A stretch of 55,370 bases of DNA, from NCBI GenBank assembly GCA_037447655.1, contig JBBHKE010001598.1, positions 110,597 to 165,966 of the forward strand, written 5' to 3'. The translations under genes and the position numbers were made by a program. Below, one piece after another: positions 41,668 through 54,045 of this stretch (position 1 is the stretch's first letter; each line of letters starts with the position of its first letter). The notes beneath the pieces were generated by a model. That model was not told where the DNA came from and ran no database searches. It saw only the letters and a list, made by a program, of their open reading frames with translations. Source of the stretch: Zygnema cylindricum. Its lineage: Eukaryota; Streptophyta; Zygnematophyceae; Zygnematales; Zygnemataceae.

Positions 41668-43947
41668 ATGACGAGGAGCAAATATTATTGCGATTATTGC
41701 GAAAAAAGTTTTTACGACGATCCCATTAACCGAAAAAGACATATTAGCGGAATCAGCCACCAGAGAAATAAAGCTTTGTGGTATGAGGCTATGGAAAGAA
41801 AAGGTAAAGATTTTTATTTCTTCAATGTTTTTCCTAATTTTTTTTATTTTAGTTTTTTTAGGGGTTTTTTAAGGGTTTTTTTTTCAGGTTTTCAGGATTT
41901 TTTAGCTTATTTTTTAGGGTTTCCTAACCGAAATAATCCTGGAAAATCCTTAATATATTTTTCTTAACATCTGCCTAATTTAGGGTTTGTTAGGTTTTTT
42001 TTTGTTGGGTTTTTTAGCCCTAAGAAAACCCTGTTAATGCTATCCTCCAGAAGTGGTCAAGTAAAGGACAAAAAAAAAAGGCAAAAAAGTACACCATAAA
42101 TAAAGTACACCGTGAATCGTTATTAGGTCTTAAAAATTAAACAGTATGAGGTTTTTTTTAGTGTTAATAAATTTACTGTTGAAATTTTAATGTTGATACT
42201 TTTAGTGTTAATAATTTTGTGTGAACAATTATGTGTATATATATATATAAAAAGCAGATTTCTATCACATGGCTAACCTTTTTTTGAATATTTGGAGGTT
42301 TTCCAGTTTTCACTTTCGTGTTTTGTCAAAAATAAAATCTATTCTAATCATTTTTCTGTTTTGATTTTTCACTTTTTTTTCTGTCCACAGAAGCTGAATT
42401 TTTCGAAGAACCAAAAACCGTAGAGCCTGACATTTGGTGTAGACAATTTTTAAAAAAAGTGAGTTTTTTTTTTCATGTTTTTTTTTGTTTTTTTCTCTTT
42501 TTTCATATACATGTTGGTTGTTTTGAAATGTGAGTTACTCATTTATTTATAAATTTGTTTATTCTATTTTTTGCAGGGTACTTGTTCTTATGGAGAGAGA
42601 TGTAAATATCGTCACGACACGCCTCCAGAACCAGGCAGCCATAGTTTGACAAAAGGTAGGAGGAGAGGGAGAGAGGAATAGAGAAGGAAGAGAGAGAGGG
42701 GAGGGAGGGAAAGGAGAGAGAAAGGGGAGGAGGGAGAGGGGAGAGGAGAGAGAGGAAAGGGGAGAGGGGAGGGAGAGACGATTCCGAAACCAGGCAGCCA
42801 CAGTTAGACAAGAGGTAGGAGAGGGAGGGACAGGGAAGGAGAGACGGTTCCAGGACATCATAGTTTGGTGTGAGGTGAGAGAGGAGAAGAGAGGGAAGAA
42901 AGTGGAGGGAGAGTGGAGGGAGAGTGAAGGGAAGGGGAGAGGGGAGAGAGGGAAGAGGGGGGCTGAGTGTGATAGGAGAGAGGGGAGATAAAGGTAGAGA
43001 GGAAGATGGAAGTGAGAGCAAGGAGATACAGAGGGGAGAGAGGGAGAGAGAGAGGGGGAGAGAGAGAAGAGAGAAAAGGAGCGAGAGTGGGGGAGAGCAA
43101 GAAGAGTGGAAAAAGGAGAGAGAAATATAGAGAATTGAGTGAGGGAGAGAGTCAAAGAGTTAACATTCGATGTCTATTTCAAATATATTTTTTTTACTAA
43201 TTTCTGGGAAAAGAGAGGCAAAATAGTGTTGAAATTCATCAATTTAAGAATGTACTGAAATTTTTTTTCAAGTTGGTAGCGATTTCCATTTGATTTTTTC
43301 TTTCTTTTTTATTGTCGAAGCTTTTTATCGTTTTTTTTTTTTTTTTTGGGAGAGAAGAAACGACAAACGCTGAGTCGAGTGAACCTAAAATCGCTCCTTC
43401 TCCTTCTCCCTCCTCTTCTTTGCCTGAAGGTATATTTCCCACCTCTTATTTCTCGTTTTCATGCCACAATTTTATATTCTTTATGTTATATATGGGTATG
43501 TATATATATGTATTTACATACGCATATCTGTGATATATATTACATATTGCATGTGTATGTGTATATAAAACCATGCACACTTGCAGACACACGATATCTG
43601 TATGATTTTATATACATATACACATGCAATATGTAATATATATCACAGATATGTGTATGCATATATAGCATCAATTAAAATACCAACCGAAATAAGAAGA
43701 GATTTTTGGAGAGTTGTACTCCAACCGACATTTTTTTTCCTTGCTTTTAAATAAGTTTGTTTTTTTCTTGCATTTAGACCCACTTCTTACTATTTTCTTT
43801 AATGCTTGTTAAGTTTTTTTTGTAAACTTTTTAGGTGCTTTATCTCAAGTTTTTGCTCCTCTCCTTGTGGATCTTCCTCCTTCCCTTCGACCTCCCACTT
43901 ACGGCTATTTGTACCCCTCGGACCTCCCAGTTGTGGATTGGGGTTAA
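41668..43947 (+). CDS. ZMAT5: U11/U12 snRNP 20-kDa protein (ZMAT5 type)
   Basis: Component of the U11/U12 di-snRNP that recognises U12-type introns in the nucleus. Exons: 41668-41803, 42391-42458, 42577-42655, about 43355-43429, 43835-43947; all joins keep phase and use GT-AG. The N-terminus is a U1-C-like C2H2 finger (YYCDYCEKSFYDDPINRKRH ... H). Exons 2-3 form a CCCH finger with spacing C-x8-C-x5-C-x3-H (WCRQFLKKGTC, then SYGERCKYRH). A short Ser/Pro-rich linker follows, then the family C-terminus LLVDLPPSLRPP ... VVDWG and TAA. Length of about 142 residues is close to family members. The start ATG is the first in frame before the finger. The exon-4 acceptor could be 43355 or 43358. Introns contain a polypurine block, exon-edge copies and a long hairpin. 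Confident identification. Confidence 0.93.
42625..42882 (+). repeat. Copies of the U11/U12-20K exon-3 donor edge
   Basis: The true edge (CCAGAACCAGGCAGCCATAG ... AAAAGGTAGGAG, 42625-42665) recurs at 42780-42824 (CCGAAACCAGGCAGCCACAG ... AAGAGGTAGGAG) and more weakly at 42845-42882 (CCAGGACATCATAGTTTGG then GAGGTGAGAG). GT donors are kept in both. Confidence 0.8.
42656..43140. repeat. GAGAGG polypurine block in intron 3
   Basis: Purine-rich sense strand around the exon-edge copies. Frames on both strands are repeat-encoded. Confidence 0.85.
43516..43664. repeat. Long hairpin in intron 4 of U11/U12-20K
   Basis: Left arm 43516-43570 and right arm 43606-43664 are nearly perfect reverse complements over about 50 bp (for example ATATCTGTGATATATATTAC against GTAATATATATCACAGATAT), with a loop of about 35 bp. 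It could be a small MITE or a foldback precursor. Confidence 0.85.
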
Positions 43948-45624
43948 TCTATTTTTTTTTAAGTTTCTTCTCTTCGAAAGAGTCGATAAGAAAGATATTT
44001 CGAGAATTGCGTTTTTGAGTTCTTTTTGGGGTAAGTTTTTAGTTTGTCATTTGCAGCTTTAATTTTGAAAATTTTAATTTTCATTAAGTTTTAAATTTTC
44101 AATGTTTGTACAATGTTTTTGTTTTTTTTCATGATTAATCTATAATCACCATAGGAAGGGTTTTTTTTTGTTGGTACTGTTTTTGGTCGTTTTATTTCTT
44201 GTTTTTTGCCTTTTCTTCCTTTCTTTATTTGTTTTTATTTTTTACCTTGTGTTTAAATGTTTTATTCATCAAAGGGAATTTTATAATGATTGTTCTGGAA
44301 ATTTATTTAGTTACTGATTTTTGGGAATTGCTTTGGAAAAACAGATGGCTTTTTTTTTTTGCAGAATCCATCAAGATAATGGCATTTTGGGAATTGCTTT
44401 GAAAAAACAGATGGCTTTTTGTTTTTGCAGAATCCATCAAGATAAGTGCATTTTAAATATGGTTCAACTTCGAGGTTCTTCTTTAATAGTTTTGGATGTT
44501 TATTCTTTACTGTTTTTCGATGTTAGAATAATAAGCTTAATTAAAACAAAGCGATAGTAAATTGTTTGAGTATATGGACGAAATAAAAAGGTAAAATGAA
44601 AGCAATTTGTATATAGTAACACCCATTTAACCACCAAAAAAGAGAGATTTTATTTCTCAACGTTTTGTCAACCTTTTAGTTCGGTTATTATTGTAGCCAA
44701 GGTTTCATTGTTTAGTTTTTTTATTTTTACTTCCTAATCTTTTTTGTTCAGTATCCGTCATCATTTTTCCTTTTCTTTTTTCTTTTCCTCTTTTATCATT
44801 TACGGATGTTGTATTGTTGTTCTTTTTTGTTTATTGTTTCTATGCTTATTGTGTACTGTTTTGTTGCTTTACTGTTTTTTTTATTTTTTTTCTTTTGTTG
44901 TATAATTTTAAACCCTTTTAGTGTTGGTGGAAATATTGTACATGAAAAATTATAAATTTTAAAGATTTGATGCCCTTCTTTTGGAGTATGTTTTTTAGTA
45001 AATCAACCATTTCACGACAAACGATATGTTTCTATTTTTTGGTTTTGAATTTTTAGGGTTCACATTTCATCCCGAGGTTAACTGTTTAACAATTGAACAT
45101 TTACTCAAATTGACATTTTTTTTTTCCATTTGCCAATGTTTTAATGTTTTTGAAGGTGTCAATTAAATTAAACAACTACATATTGACCCAACAAAATGGT
45201 GTTTGCTATGTACACTAGAGTCGACAGATATTTTGGTCAAACTTTTTGCACAACATCGATCAAGTTTGTGAAAACTATTGGAAACGTTATATGTGGTTTC
45301 TTTATACAGTACCCATATTATACCCGAAAAAGCCCTATAATCATGCAGTCGAATATAGTATGTGGTCAACAAATATAGTGTTTCCAACTGTTTGCAAACG
45401 TTTGAATTGTGGCAAAGAGTCAAAATGACAGGAAAAAATCCAAATAATAAAAATGGTTTTAGGCTTTTTTCAACCAACAATGCTTCTAAACTTTAACTCT
45501 AATCCAACCAACTTATATTCGAAACATTTGCAGTAAGCGATTTTACAATTTCCAATCTGACATTGTGACATGATCATGAAAACATTACCTTCCAAAAACC
45601 AAAACCAAGCATTTCCAATCAATG
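43948..45624. other. Downstream spacer, no gene seen
   Basis: T-rich spacer after the U11/U12-20K stop codon, presumably including its 3' UTR. It contains a tandem duplication at 44317-44451 (see separate entry). Short open frames have no motif. Confidence 0.5.
44317..44451 (+). repeat. 66-bp tandem duplication carrying an acceptor-like site
   Basis: Two copies of GGGAATTGCTTTG(G/A)AAAAAC ... TTTTTGCAG|AATCCATCAAGATAA. Each contains a good 3' splice-site consensus, so this may be another duplicated exon edge, perhaps in the 3' UTR. Confidence 0.75.
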
Positions 45625-46170
45625 TGCGTCGCAGGATGTCCAATCATTGCCCGAGTAAAACTGTTGCGTTAAATGTTGCTTGTACAACACCAAGCACCTT
45701 ACTGCCCATTGTCCAACGTGCAATGTGCGTTGTTAAATATTCAATTTGCAGTATCCAAGGTCCAATGTTCAATGTCTATGTCCCAATGTCTAATGTCCGA
45801 TATCCAATGTGCAATGTCTATTTTTCAATGTCCAATGTCCAATTTCTACTGTCTCAATGTCTAATGTTGAGCGATGTGACAATGTTCATTGTCCAATTTG
45901 TAATTTGCAAAATCCAATGTTAAATTTCTATTACCCGATGTGCAACTTGCAATGTCTAATAGAAAATGTTCCTTGTCCAATGCGCAATGCGCAATGTGCA
46001 ATGTCCAATTTCCAATGTCCAACAGCCAATGCCCGATGTCCATTACCTTAATGTCCAATACCCAATACCCAATGCCCCATGCCCAAAGCCCAGTGCTCAA
46101 TGTCGAGCATCATCGTCTAACACCAATTCTCAATGCCAATGGCCGGTTTCCACTGTCCTGCTTCAGTCAT
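45625..46170. repeat. CAATGTC heptamer-type minisatellite
   Basis: About 545 bp of degenerate 7-14 bp units built on CCAATGTC / GCAATGTC. The open frames rich in Met-Ser-Asn-Val-Gln-Cys are translations of the repeat. Confidence 0.85.
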
Positions 46171-48776
46171 GTTTTACTTTGCAATGTTTACTGCGTCATG
46201 TTCGATGTCCGTACTTCCACGTTCCTACGTTTGTTTGAATCATTTAATACTCTGAGACATGCATCAAATGATGACACAACGTTGGCCCTCATTTGTACGG
46301 ACTATTAAAGCAGGATGGATTTTTGGAAAAATTAGGTGGAATCCCACCTCAAATGCATTTGCCGTGTCACTCTTATTACGTGGAAATTAGAGAAGACAAG
46401 AACTCCTGCTTTTATGCCACGTGGAAAGGATGCATTTTGTTGCGTCGACCTCTTGTTAGATGCTCGTGGAAAGTTAAAGCTTCCCTTTACTAGCAAGCAG
46501 AAGGCCACGTGGCTCAAAGTTCAAGAAAATAGTGAAGAGCTTCGCGAAACAAATGTAATCGCACGAAATAGCAAATTGCGAAATTGATCTAGCTCGCAGT
46601 AAAGTACGATTTAGTGCGAAGTCTACTCAAAGATTTACCACAGAAAGGTACATAGAATTTATGGAAATTGACACGATTTTTTATTCAATTAAAACAAAAA
46701 ACACCAACATTGGAATCTCAAATTCTCGACCAATCCCGCCAACAGTTTCTATTTTCCCCTCCACGTGTCTACTATATTATTCGTTCGACGAACTCTACAC
46801 CAAAACTTGAAACGGTTTGTTGAAAAAACATTGGGAGAACCAACTTCTGGAAAACGTTTTCACAACGTAGATTGTGAAATTATTACTTTAGTGTTTGTGT
46901 AATTAGAATATACAATACTAATTTAGTGTAAGGAGACGTGGCACATTGTACTTCACTTCTTTAAATAGTGGTGTCAACACTATTTATGATTTTTTGCCAA
47001 ATAAAGCTTTGACTGAATTAGTGTTATTAACTCTATTATTTTACTGTGGCGATCGGCGGTGTAGTGCGTAAAAAAGTAAAAAAACGATAAAGTGCGTAGT
47101 CCGCACGAAATTTTGCACTTTTGTTTTCAGATCATCACCGGCTATAGAAATAGCATGGCCATTCATAAATGTCACGTCACGCCAAAAATCATGCGAAATT
47201 GTCCGTATGTCGGACGCAGAACTGTACAGCATCCGCTGCATGAACGAAAAATCCCGTTAGGATCGTACGAATTGTATAATCTCTGTACAAGGTAACTTAG
47301 TAAACAACAGTACGTACAGAGGATTTTGACCTTTGTTTGCTGCTGGCTTCCACGTGTTTTTTTAATTTCTTGGAGAGATGCTTTTTTGGGCCGCGTGGCG
47401 AAATTTAAGTTTTATTTTTTAACAATTTATCTTTTCTGCATGGACGGATTCCCCGAGGTCTGACGCATTCCACGAAGTGACGGATTCCACGAGGTCTGGA
47501 ATGCATACATTTGGCAGTTCTCGATTCGTTTTCGAGGCATTGCTATTATTTTATTTTGTACCGTCGCTACATTTTTTACATTGTTTTAAATTCGGGCAGC
47601 TTTGAGAGATATCTGGGCCAACCACCGACCAAAGTTCACTTGCGCAAATCTTCTTTTTCTTTTTCTCCGAAAGTTGTACGGAATTCTCAAACAAGTCAAT
47701 AAGGAGGCTCCCCCCTCTCACTCTGTCTCTCTCTTTCTGTGTCGTATACTTTTTTGAACGTGAAGTTTTTGAAGGTAAAGATTTTTTTTTATTTTTTTTT
47801 AGATAATAGAATCTTTTCATATGAAGTGATTTTTATAAAATGCTACATTTTTTTTTTCTATTATGATTATTCAAATTTTTTCGGTTACCGAATTCAAATA
47901 GGATCTCTTGAGTAATCATTTCGGATTAGAAATAACAAAAAAAAAACAAAAGTAAAGACTTGTCTCTTTGATTTGAACAATATTTTGTACTTGAAAAGTG
48001 ACCTAATTAAAAAATATATATATATATACTTATCATGGAATTATTATTGTAAAATAATGATACAGTAAAAATAATAGTAATAGTAAAAACTGACTTAACT
48101 TTCTATTATTCTGTCTTATTATTTTATAGTTTTTAAAATTCGCGATTTTAAAAGTGATTGTAAATTGTAAGCCACAAATTATTGACTTAATAGAAAAATT
48201 AAATATGTATAATTGAAGAATTAATTAAATTAAGTTGAGACTTAAATTAATTGGATAATTAAAACAAATGAATGTAAATGAGTGAATGTGTTTGTTTGTT
48301 TGTATTTTTTTTTTTTTTGTGAGATTCTCGTTACTGTATATAATTAATTTTTATTTTTTATTTTTTTTCGCTCAGAGGAGAAAAATACGAAACTGCTATA
48401 GCTAAATGTTTTTTCGCATTTTCTGTTTTGATGTTCTTAATAGTCATTATCTTTCCCTTTTTTGTAATTCTTTTTTTTAGATGTTCAAATCTAATTTCTG
48501 ACGTTTTCTGGTGCGTAAAATTTTAAAAATTTGGATGATTTTTTAGTGCACATGCCAGAAAAAAACAAAAAATCTGTGAATATACTTTCTCTAAAGGACA
48601 AAAATATCTTTAAAAAAAACTCCAAAAGATAACCGCATAGAAACACCGCAACTGGGACCTGCCCTTGGCGCCCTCGGATCCACACTAATTTTATTGTGGC
48701 CCAAAGACCCCGTTTTCAAGGTCGTAAAACTGAACCTTTTGGGGTTTAAACGGCGACTTGCAACAGATTCACCGTT
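46171..48776. other. Intergenic spacer with repeat fragments
   Basis: Holds two more CCACGTGG sites (about 46418 and 46504), one unpaired MITE end (GCGATCGGCGGTGTA at about 47050-47064), a three-unit repeat of GACGGATTCCACGAGGTCT (47441-47500) and a TA microsatellite near 48017. No gene recognised. Confidence 0.5.
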
Positions 48777-48781
48777 TTTAG

Positions 48782-49747
48782 TGTTGGTTTTTGAAAGCAT
48801 AAGTCTCAAGAAATTTATAGGACGGCATGAAAATAGATCTATAGGGACACGCGTCGTCACTTGAAGCATAGTAAAAGTTTTAATGGTACCGACACCAGCA
48901 GTGGAACAGCGCAGCTGCGGCGCAGATGAAACAAGCGCAACTGCGGTTAATTTTTGATATGGTCTGTACGGACGAACGCAGCCTGCGACAAATAAGACAA
49001 ACGCAACTGCGGCTAATTTTTGGTATGGGACAACGCAGAAGCTGCATATATTCGAATGTGATCTGGAATTGGACTGCGCTGCTACGGTTGAACAGAATCC
49101 AGAAGCTGCATATATTCGAATGTGATCTGGAATTGGACTGCGCTGCTACGGTTGAACAGAATCCAGTCAACGGACGCGATTCACATATGACTTACTGATA
49201 GATGTTTTTACAACAACTGAGTGGATATATCCGGACATACGTAACTAGCCGACGGCGAGTATTTGTACAATCACTCAGTACAGATTCTCAGTAATATTGA
49301 TTGTACAATGGTAAATTAGTTTTAGCGTGAGTAGGAGTAATTAGATCTCAGTGGTAGTTTTGTGTTTTGGACATATCTCTTAGGATAACCTGTATCGGCA
49401 GTACAGCAATATGTAATAGGACAACTAAAAGTAAATACTCACTAAGAGTATAAGAGTTAGGACTTAGAATGTTTTTGTATCCAGACTTCCAGACTGTGTA
49501 ATCTGCAGACTGTTTTTGGGAAACTTCTGAGTTGCATATCTGGGTGTATGTTTGATCAATTGTGTTGAAACTTTGTGATATAGTTTGAAGCAGTTTTGAT
49601 CTTTGTATCAACCTTATTGAGCTGTAAAAGACAGCTGTTTGATAGGATTCTTGATAAGTTTCTGTGGTGAATTATGTCTACTTCTACTACTACTGCTGCT
49701 GCTCCACCTGCTGCTCCACCTGCTCCAGTGGTGGTCGTAGAACAACA
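48782..49747 (+). repeat. 5' LTR of the copia element
   Basis: 966 bp, TG...CA ends, contains a 64-bp tandem duplication (49041-49104 and 49105-49168, beginning GCTGCATATATTCGAATG). The gag ATG at 49674 lies within it. Confidence 0.9.
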
Positions 49748-52700
49748 GGTTATGGGCCTGTCATCAAGGATTCCTATCTTCTCGAGGGATAAATACGCTT
49801 ATTGGGCGGATATGGTGGAGACACACTTCGAAAATGTTATCATTTTAGATATTTTGGATGGCTCACTGGCGGAAACGGATCCGTTTTGGTCAAAGAAAAA
49901 TTCGCAAGCTCGGTCACTTTTGAAATTTTGTATATCAGAAGAATTGGCTATGTCACGGATAAAAATGAAAAAGACGATAGATATCTGGAAATCTCTCAAG
50001 GCTGATTTTGAAAAGGCTAATGTTCAGGAATAACTATTTTTGGCAGGACAAATTTGGGACTACAAATACACGAATGGCACAATAACAAAATATTGTAACA
50101 AGTTTCGAATAGTAATAGATTCTCATGCTTGTGCAGGTGGATCTTTTCCTCAGTTTCAGCATGCTGCTTTGCTAATGAGGGGTCTTGTTACTATTATGAA
50201 AGCAGCGTCTGATAGGCTGAAACAGAAAGATAAGACTAGCTGGACACTACAATTAGCTATTAATCTGATATTTGAAGAGGAAGCAGATTCTCAAATTCTT
50301 AACGGTGAAAAACAAGTAGAGGCATTTAACACAGAATTTGACAAAAAGGCTCAGTTTAATCAGCAAAGAAATCGGTTTAATCACAATCAGAATCAGTTTA
50401 GACAGTTTAATCAAAGAGGAATTAGACAATCTTTGAATGCTTGTTTTTATTGTAATGAAAAAGGTCATGGATATAAATTCTGTCCCAAGCTTAAGAAAGC
50501 TAATGAAACAAGTCTCTACAGGCCTGGGCCTGGATGGCAGCAGAGCCAATTTCATCAAGGCTTCACGGGATCATCACAACGAGGAAATGCACTCTACTCG
50601 ACGTCTTCTTCTCATCCGGATGAGTCTCTTTCACTTTGTGACAAGGAAAATAATGATCTATTTGCCATGGCGGCAGCAATGGAGGGGGCTAAAGACAATG
50701 GATGGATAATGGGCTTGGGAGAATCGGCCCACATGTGCTGGAACAAGGCAGTTTTCAATAATTTGAAGTCAACACCGGAGAAAAATATCTACTATGCTTG
50801 TGGAATGAGTGTGCAAACGTGGGCTGTAGGTGATGTCTCCTTGCTAGTTGATGTAGAAGGCAAGGGAGTTGAGAGAACTCTTCATAATGTTCTCTATGTA
50901 CCCGATTTTAAGAAAAAATTGTTTTCAACTTCTTTGATAGAAAGTAAAGGGTTTGAAGTCAATCTGAAACATGGTAGGCGAGTTGTTAGCAAAAATGGAA
51001 GAATTGCAGTTATTGGAACTAGAGATGCCACGAAAAAGTATTGAATGGATATGCCTGATAATAAAGAAAATGATGTTTTGTATTCCGGTGCAATATCCTC
51101 AGATGAGCTCTGGCATAAAAGATTAGGCCATGTGAACTATGACAGTTTGAAAAAGATGGTCAATGATGGCAAAATAGAAAGAGTCACAATGTCAAATCGG
51201 TCACCTAAAACGTGTGAAGGCTGTGCATTAGGAAAGATACACAGATTACCGTTTCCTCAAGAGTCTGAACATAACTCTACTACACTTTTGCAACTTATTC
51301 ATTCTGATGTTTTCGGCCCTGTAAAAGTACCATCTGCAGGGGGGATGAAATATATGGTTTTGTTTACAGACGATTTTTCGAGATTTACTAAAGTCTACTT
51401 CATGAAGGCTAAGAGTGAATTATTTACTCATTTTCAACACTACAAAGACTGGGCAGAGAAACTGCATGGTTTGCCGATTTTGGAGCTCATATCGGACAAT
51501 GGCGGGGAATATACGTCAAAGCAAATTGAAAACTTCTTACTCAAAGAAGGTATAAGTCACAAACTAACTGTTCGATATTCTTCAGAACAAAATGGTGTCT
51601 CAGAAAGACTAAATAGAACTATTACGGAAAGCTCTAGGTTCATGCTTGCGGATAAGGACGTGGATCCGAAATTCTGGGCTGAAGCATTAAATTGTGCAGT
51701 TTATATTAAAAACAGGATAGGTTCAAGATCGGTAGAAACCACTCCTTACGAGGTCTGGACGGGTAGAAAGCCAGATGTCAGTCACTTCAAAGTCTTTAGA
51801 AGTAAATGCTTTATTTTGGATACGTCTAGTGATAAATGGAAAATGGAACCTAAGGGATTGCTAGGCATCTTGTTAGGATATGATGATCACTCTAAAGGTT
51901 ATAGAGTTTTTACTTTTGAGAAGCAGAAAATTATTGTAGCAAGGAACATTTTTGTCGAAGATGAACTAGAATCGATAAACTTATTTAAAATGACAGAAGA
52001 GCAGAAGCAGCAAAGAGTACAGGAATATGTCATTTTAGATAGCATCCATAATATTGTCACACAGATGCAACATCCACAAGTGATAACTCAACAATCGGAA
52101 CATAATCGGGTTCCCCAACAACTTCATTATGAAACGGACCATCAACAGCAACTGCCTACAGATCGCAACCAGCGCAACAAACGCAGCGCAAGGGAACCGA
52201 CAATTTAGGCTTCAGAATTTATGGGGGGAAGGAGATCCAGTAGCCGCCTACAAGCAAGTTCTCACTTCGCCTACTCGGCAACCTCAGGGGAGCCTCTGAC
52301 CATCCGGGAAGCCTTCTCATCACCGGAGCAGAACCACTGGATCGAGGCGGCAAACAATGAAATTAAGTTGATCATGGAGGCTCAGACATGGGAGCTTGTG
52401 GACCTTCCTCCGGATCGAAAAGCGATCGGCAGCAAATGGGTATTCAAGGTGAAGTTAAATCCAGATAATACTATTGAACGATATAAGGCTAGACTTGTGG
52501 CAAAAGGATATAATCAAAAGGAAAAAATTGATTTTGAAGAAACTTTCTCTCCAGTTGTAAGATTTCCGACTGTTAGGATTTTGCTATCTCTAGCTGCTAT
52601 AGAGGATATGGAAATACATCAGATGGATGTAAAGACGACCTTTTTGCATAAAGAACTAGAGGAGACGATTTACATGCAGCAGCCTGAAATGTATGTAGAA

Positions 52701-53858
52701 TCAGAAAAAGAGCACTTAGTATGCAAACTGCTAAAATCTTTGTACGGCCTAAAACAGGCCCCAAGACAATGGAATTTGAAACTTGATGAATTCTTAACTA
52801 GCCTAGGATTTAAAAGGATAAGCTCTGACCACTCTGTCTATGTTCTAAAAGGTGAGAATGGAATAGTGTACATAGCGGTGTATGTAGATGATCTACTATT
52901 AATCAGCAAATCAATGACAGAAATTAACAAAATTAAAATTGCTTTAAACTCACGGTTTGAGATATAAGACATCGGTGAGGAAAAATATATTTTGGGCATC
53001 CAGGTAGAGAGGCATAGGAAAATCAGATTAATAAAATTAACTCAAAAAAAGGCTATTGGGAACATGTTAGATGAATATGGAATGCGGGGGACAAAAGGAT
53101 GTGTAACACCAATGGAGTTTCGGCATAAATTAGAAGGGGAAGAAACAGAACCGAGTGTTATTGTCAGTGAAACTTTTGAATCAGGGGAGGATGATCCCAT
53201 GACTCTGATACCTTACAAACAGATAGTGGGAAGTCTAAAATATTTCATGAACTGTACCCGTCCGGACATCGCTGCAGCAGTTGGGGTACTGAGCACAAGT
53301 CTAGAGAATCCAAAGCAATCTGACAGTGATGCAACAAAAAGAGTTTTAAGATATTTCGCAGGAACCAAAGACCTCAAACTCACACTAGGCGGAGGAGAAG
53401 TGAAGCTGCAAACATGGAGCGATGCGAGCTATGACGATATGCCAAGCCGAAAATCGACCACGGGGTTCGTTCTACAAATTGGGAACGGGACTTGTTGTTG
53501 GAGCAGCAAACTTCAGAAGGTCATGGCACAAACGACGATGGAGTCAGAATACATGGTAGCGAGCTCGGCCCTGAAAGAACTCTTATGGGTGAAATCCATG
53601 TTGCAAGAACTGTATACATGCAGGTTTGTATACATGCAGGTTTGTCCACAGGTGATCTGGTGTGATAACCAGGCTGCCATTGCCATTGCTTCTAACTCGA
53701 GTCACCACTTCAAAAGCAATCACATGGATGTAAGATTACATTTTGTAAGAGAAAAAGTGTTCTCTAGAGTGATTAAATTATGTTATTTGCCAAATGCTAA
53801 AATGGTTGCAGATATATGCTCACTAAAGCTCTTCCTGCTCCTAATTGAATTATTGTAA
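49674..53858 (+). pseudogene. Copia gag-pol frame with four in-frame stops
   Basis: One frame throughout: stops at 50031 (TAA), 51042 (TGA), 52206 (TAG) and 52965 (TAA), natural end TAA at 53856. Gag ends with a CCHC knuckle (CFYCNEKGHGYKFCPK, about 50440). Protease is damaged: WIMGLGESAHMC where the family has a D-S/T-G triad. Integrase has HKRLGHVN, CEGCALGK, LIHSDVFGPV, LISDNGGEYTS and GVSERLNR. RT has KARLVAKGYNQKEKIDFEET, YGLKQAPRQWN and YVDDLLL. RNase H has WSDASYDD, TMESEYM and CDNQAAIAI. No frameshift is needed anywhere, so decay is by substitution. With these stops the element cannot make a full polyprotein. Confidence 0.9.
49748..49758 (+). promoter_or_regulatory. Primer-binding site matching the initiator tRNA-Met anticodon region
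   Basis: GGTTATGGGCC directly follows the LTR. It is complementary to GGCCCAUAACC, the anticodon stem-loop of plant initiator tRNA-Met as I recall it. This is the half-tRNA priming known from Drosophila copia, not the usual 3'-CCA-end site. The site lies within the gag reading frame. Confidence 0.75.
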
Positions 53859-54045
53859 GAATACAGTGGGATTAAGTGAATAGTTGAGATGCTGCGCTGC
53901 TACACTGCCATGCTGCGCTAGTTCGACAACGGGGATGTAGTAGGACTAGGTGACTTGCTAAAATTGCTACGTTGCTATGCTGCGATGCTGCGCTAGTTCG
54001 ACATCGTAGCTGCGCTCGCATAATGAGTCTAAAGCTTTAGGGGAG

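Noticed and set aside
45570-46308. Cys/Met/Gln-rich open frames that could suggest a repeat protein, or a CRISPR-like array
   Set aside because: The units are 7-14 bp, degenerate and without spacers; every frame gives the same kind of peptide. It is a minisatellite.
50031-52967. Stop-codon reassignment or readthrough to explain the in-frame stops in the copia element
   Set aside because: All three stop types occur, and the host genes here end normally with TAA or tolerate no internal stops; ordinary decay suffices.
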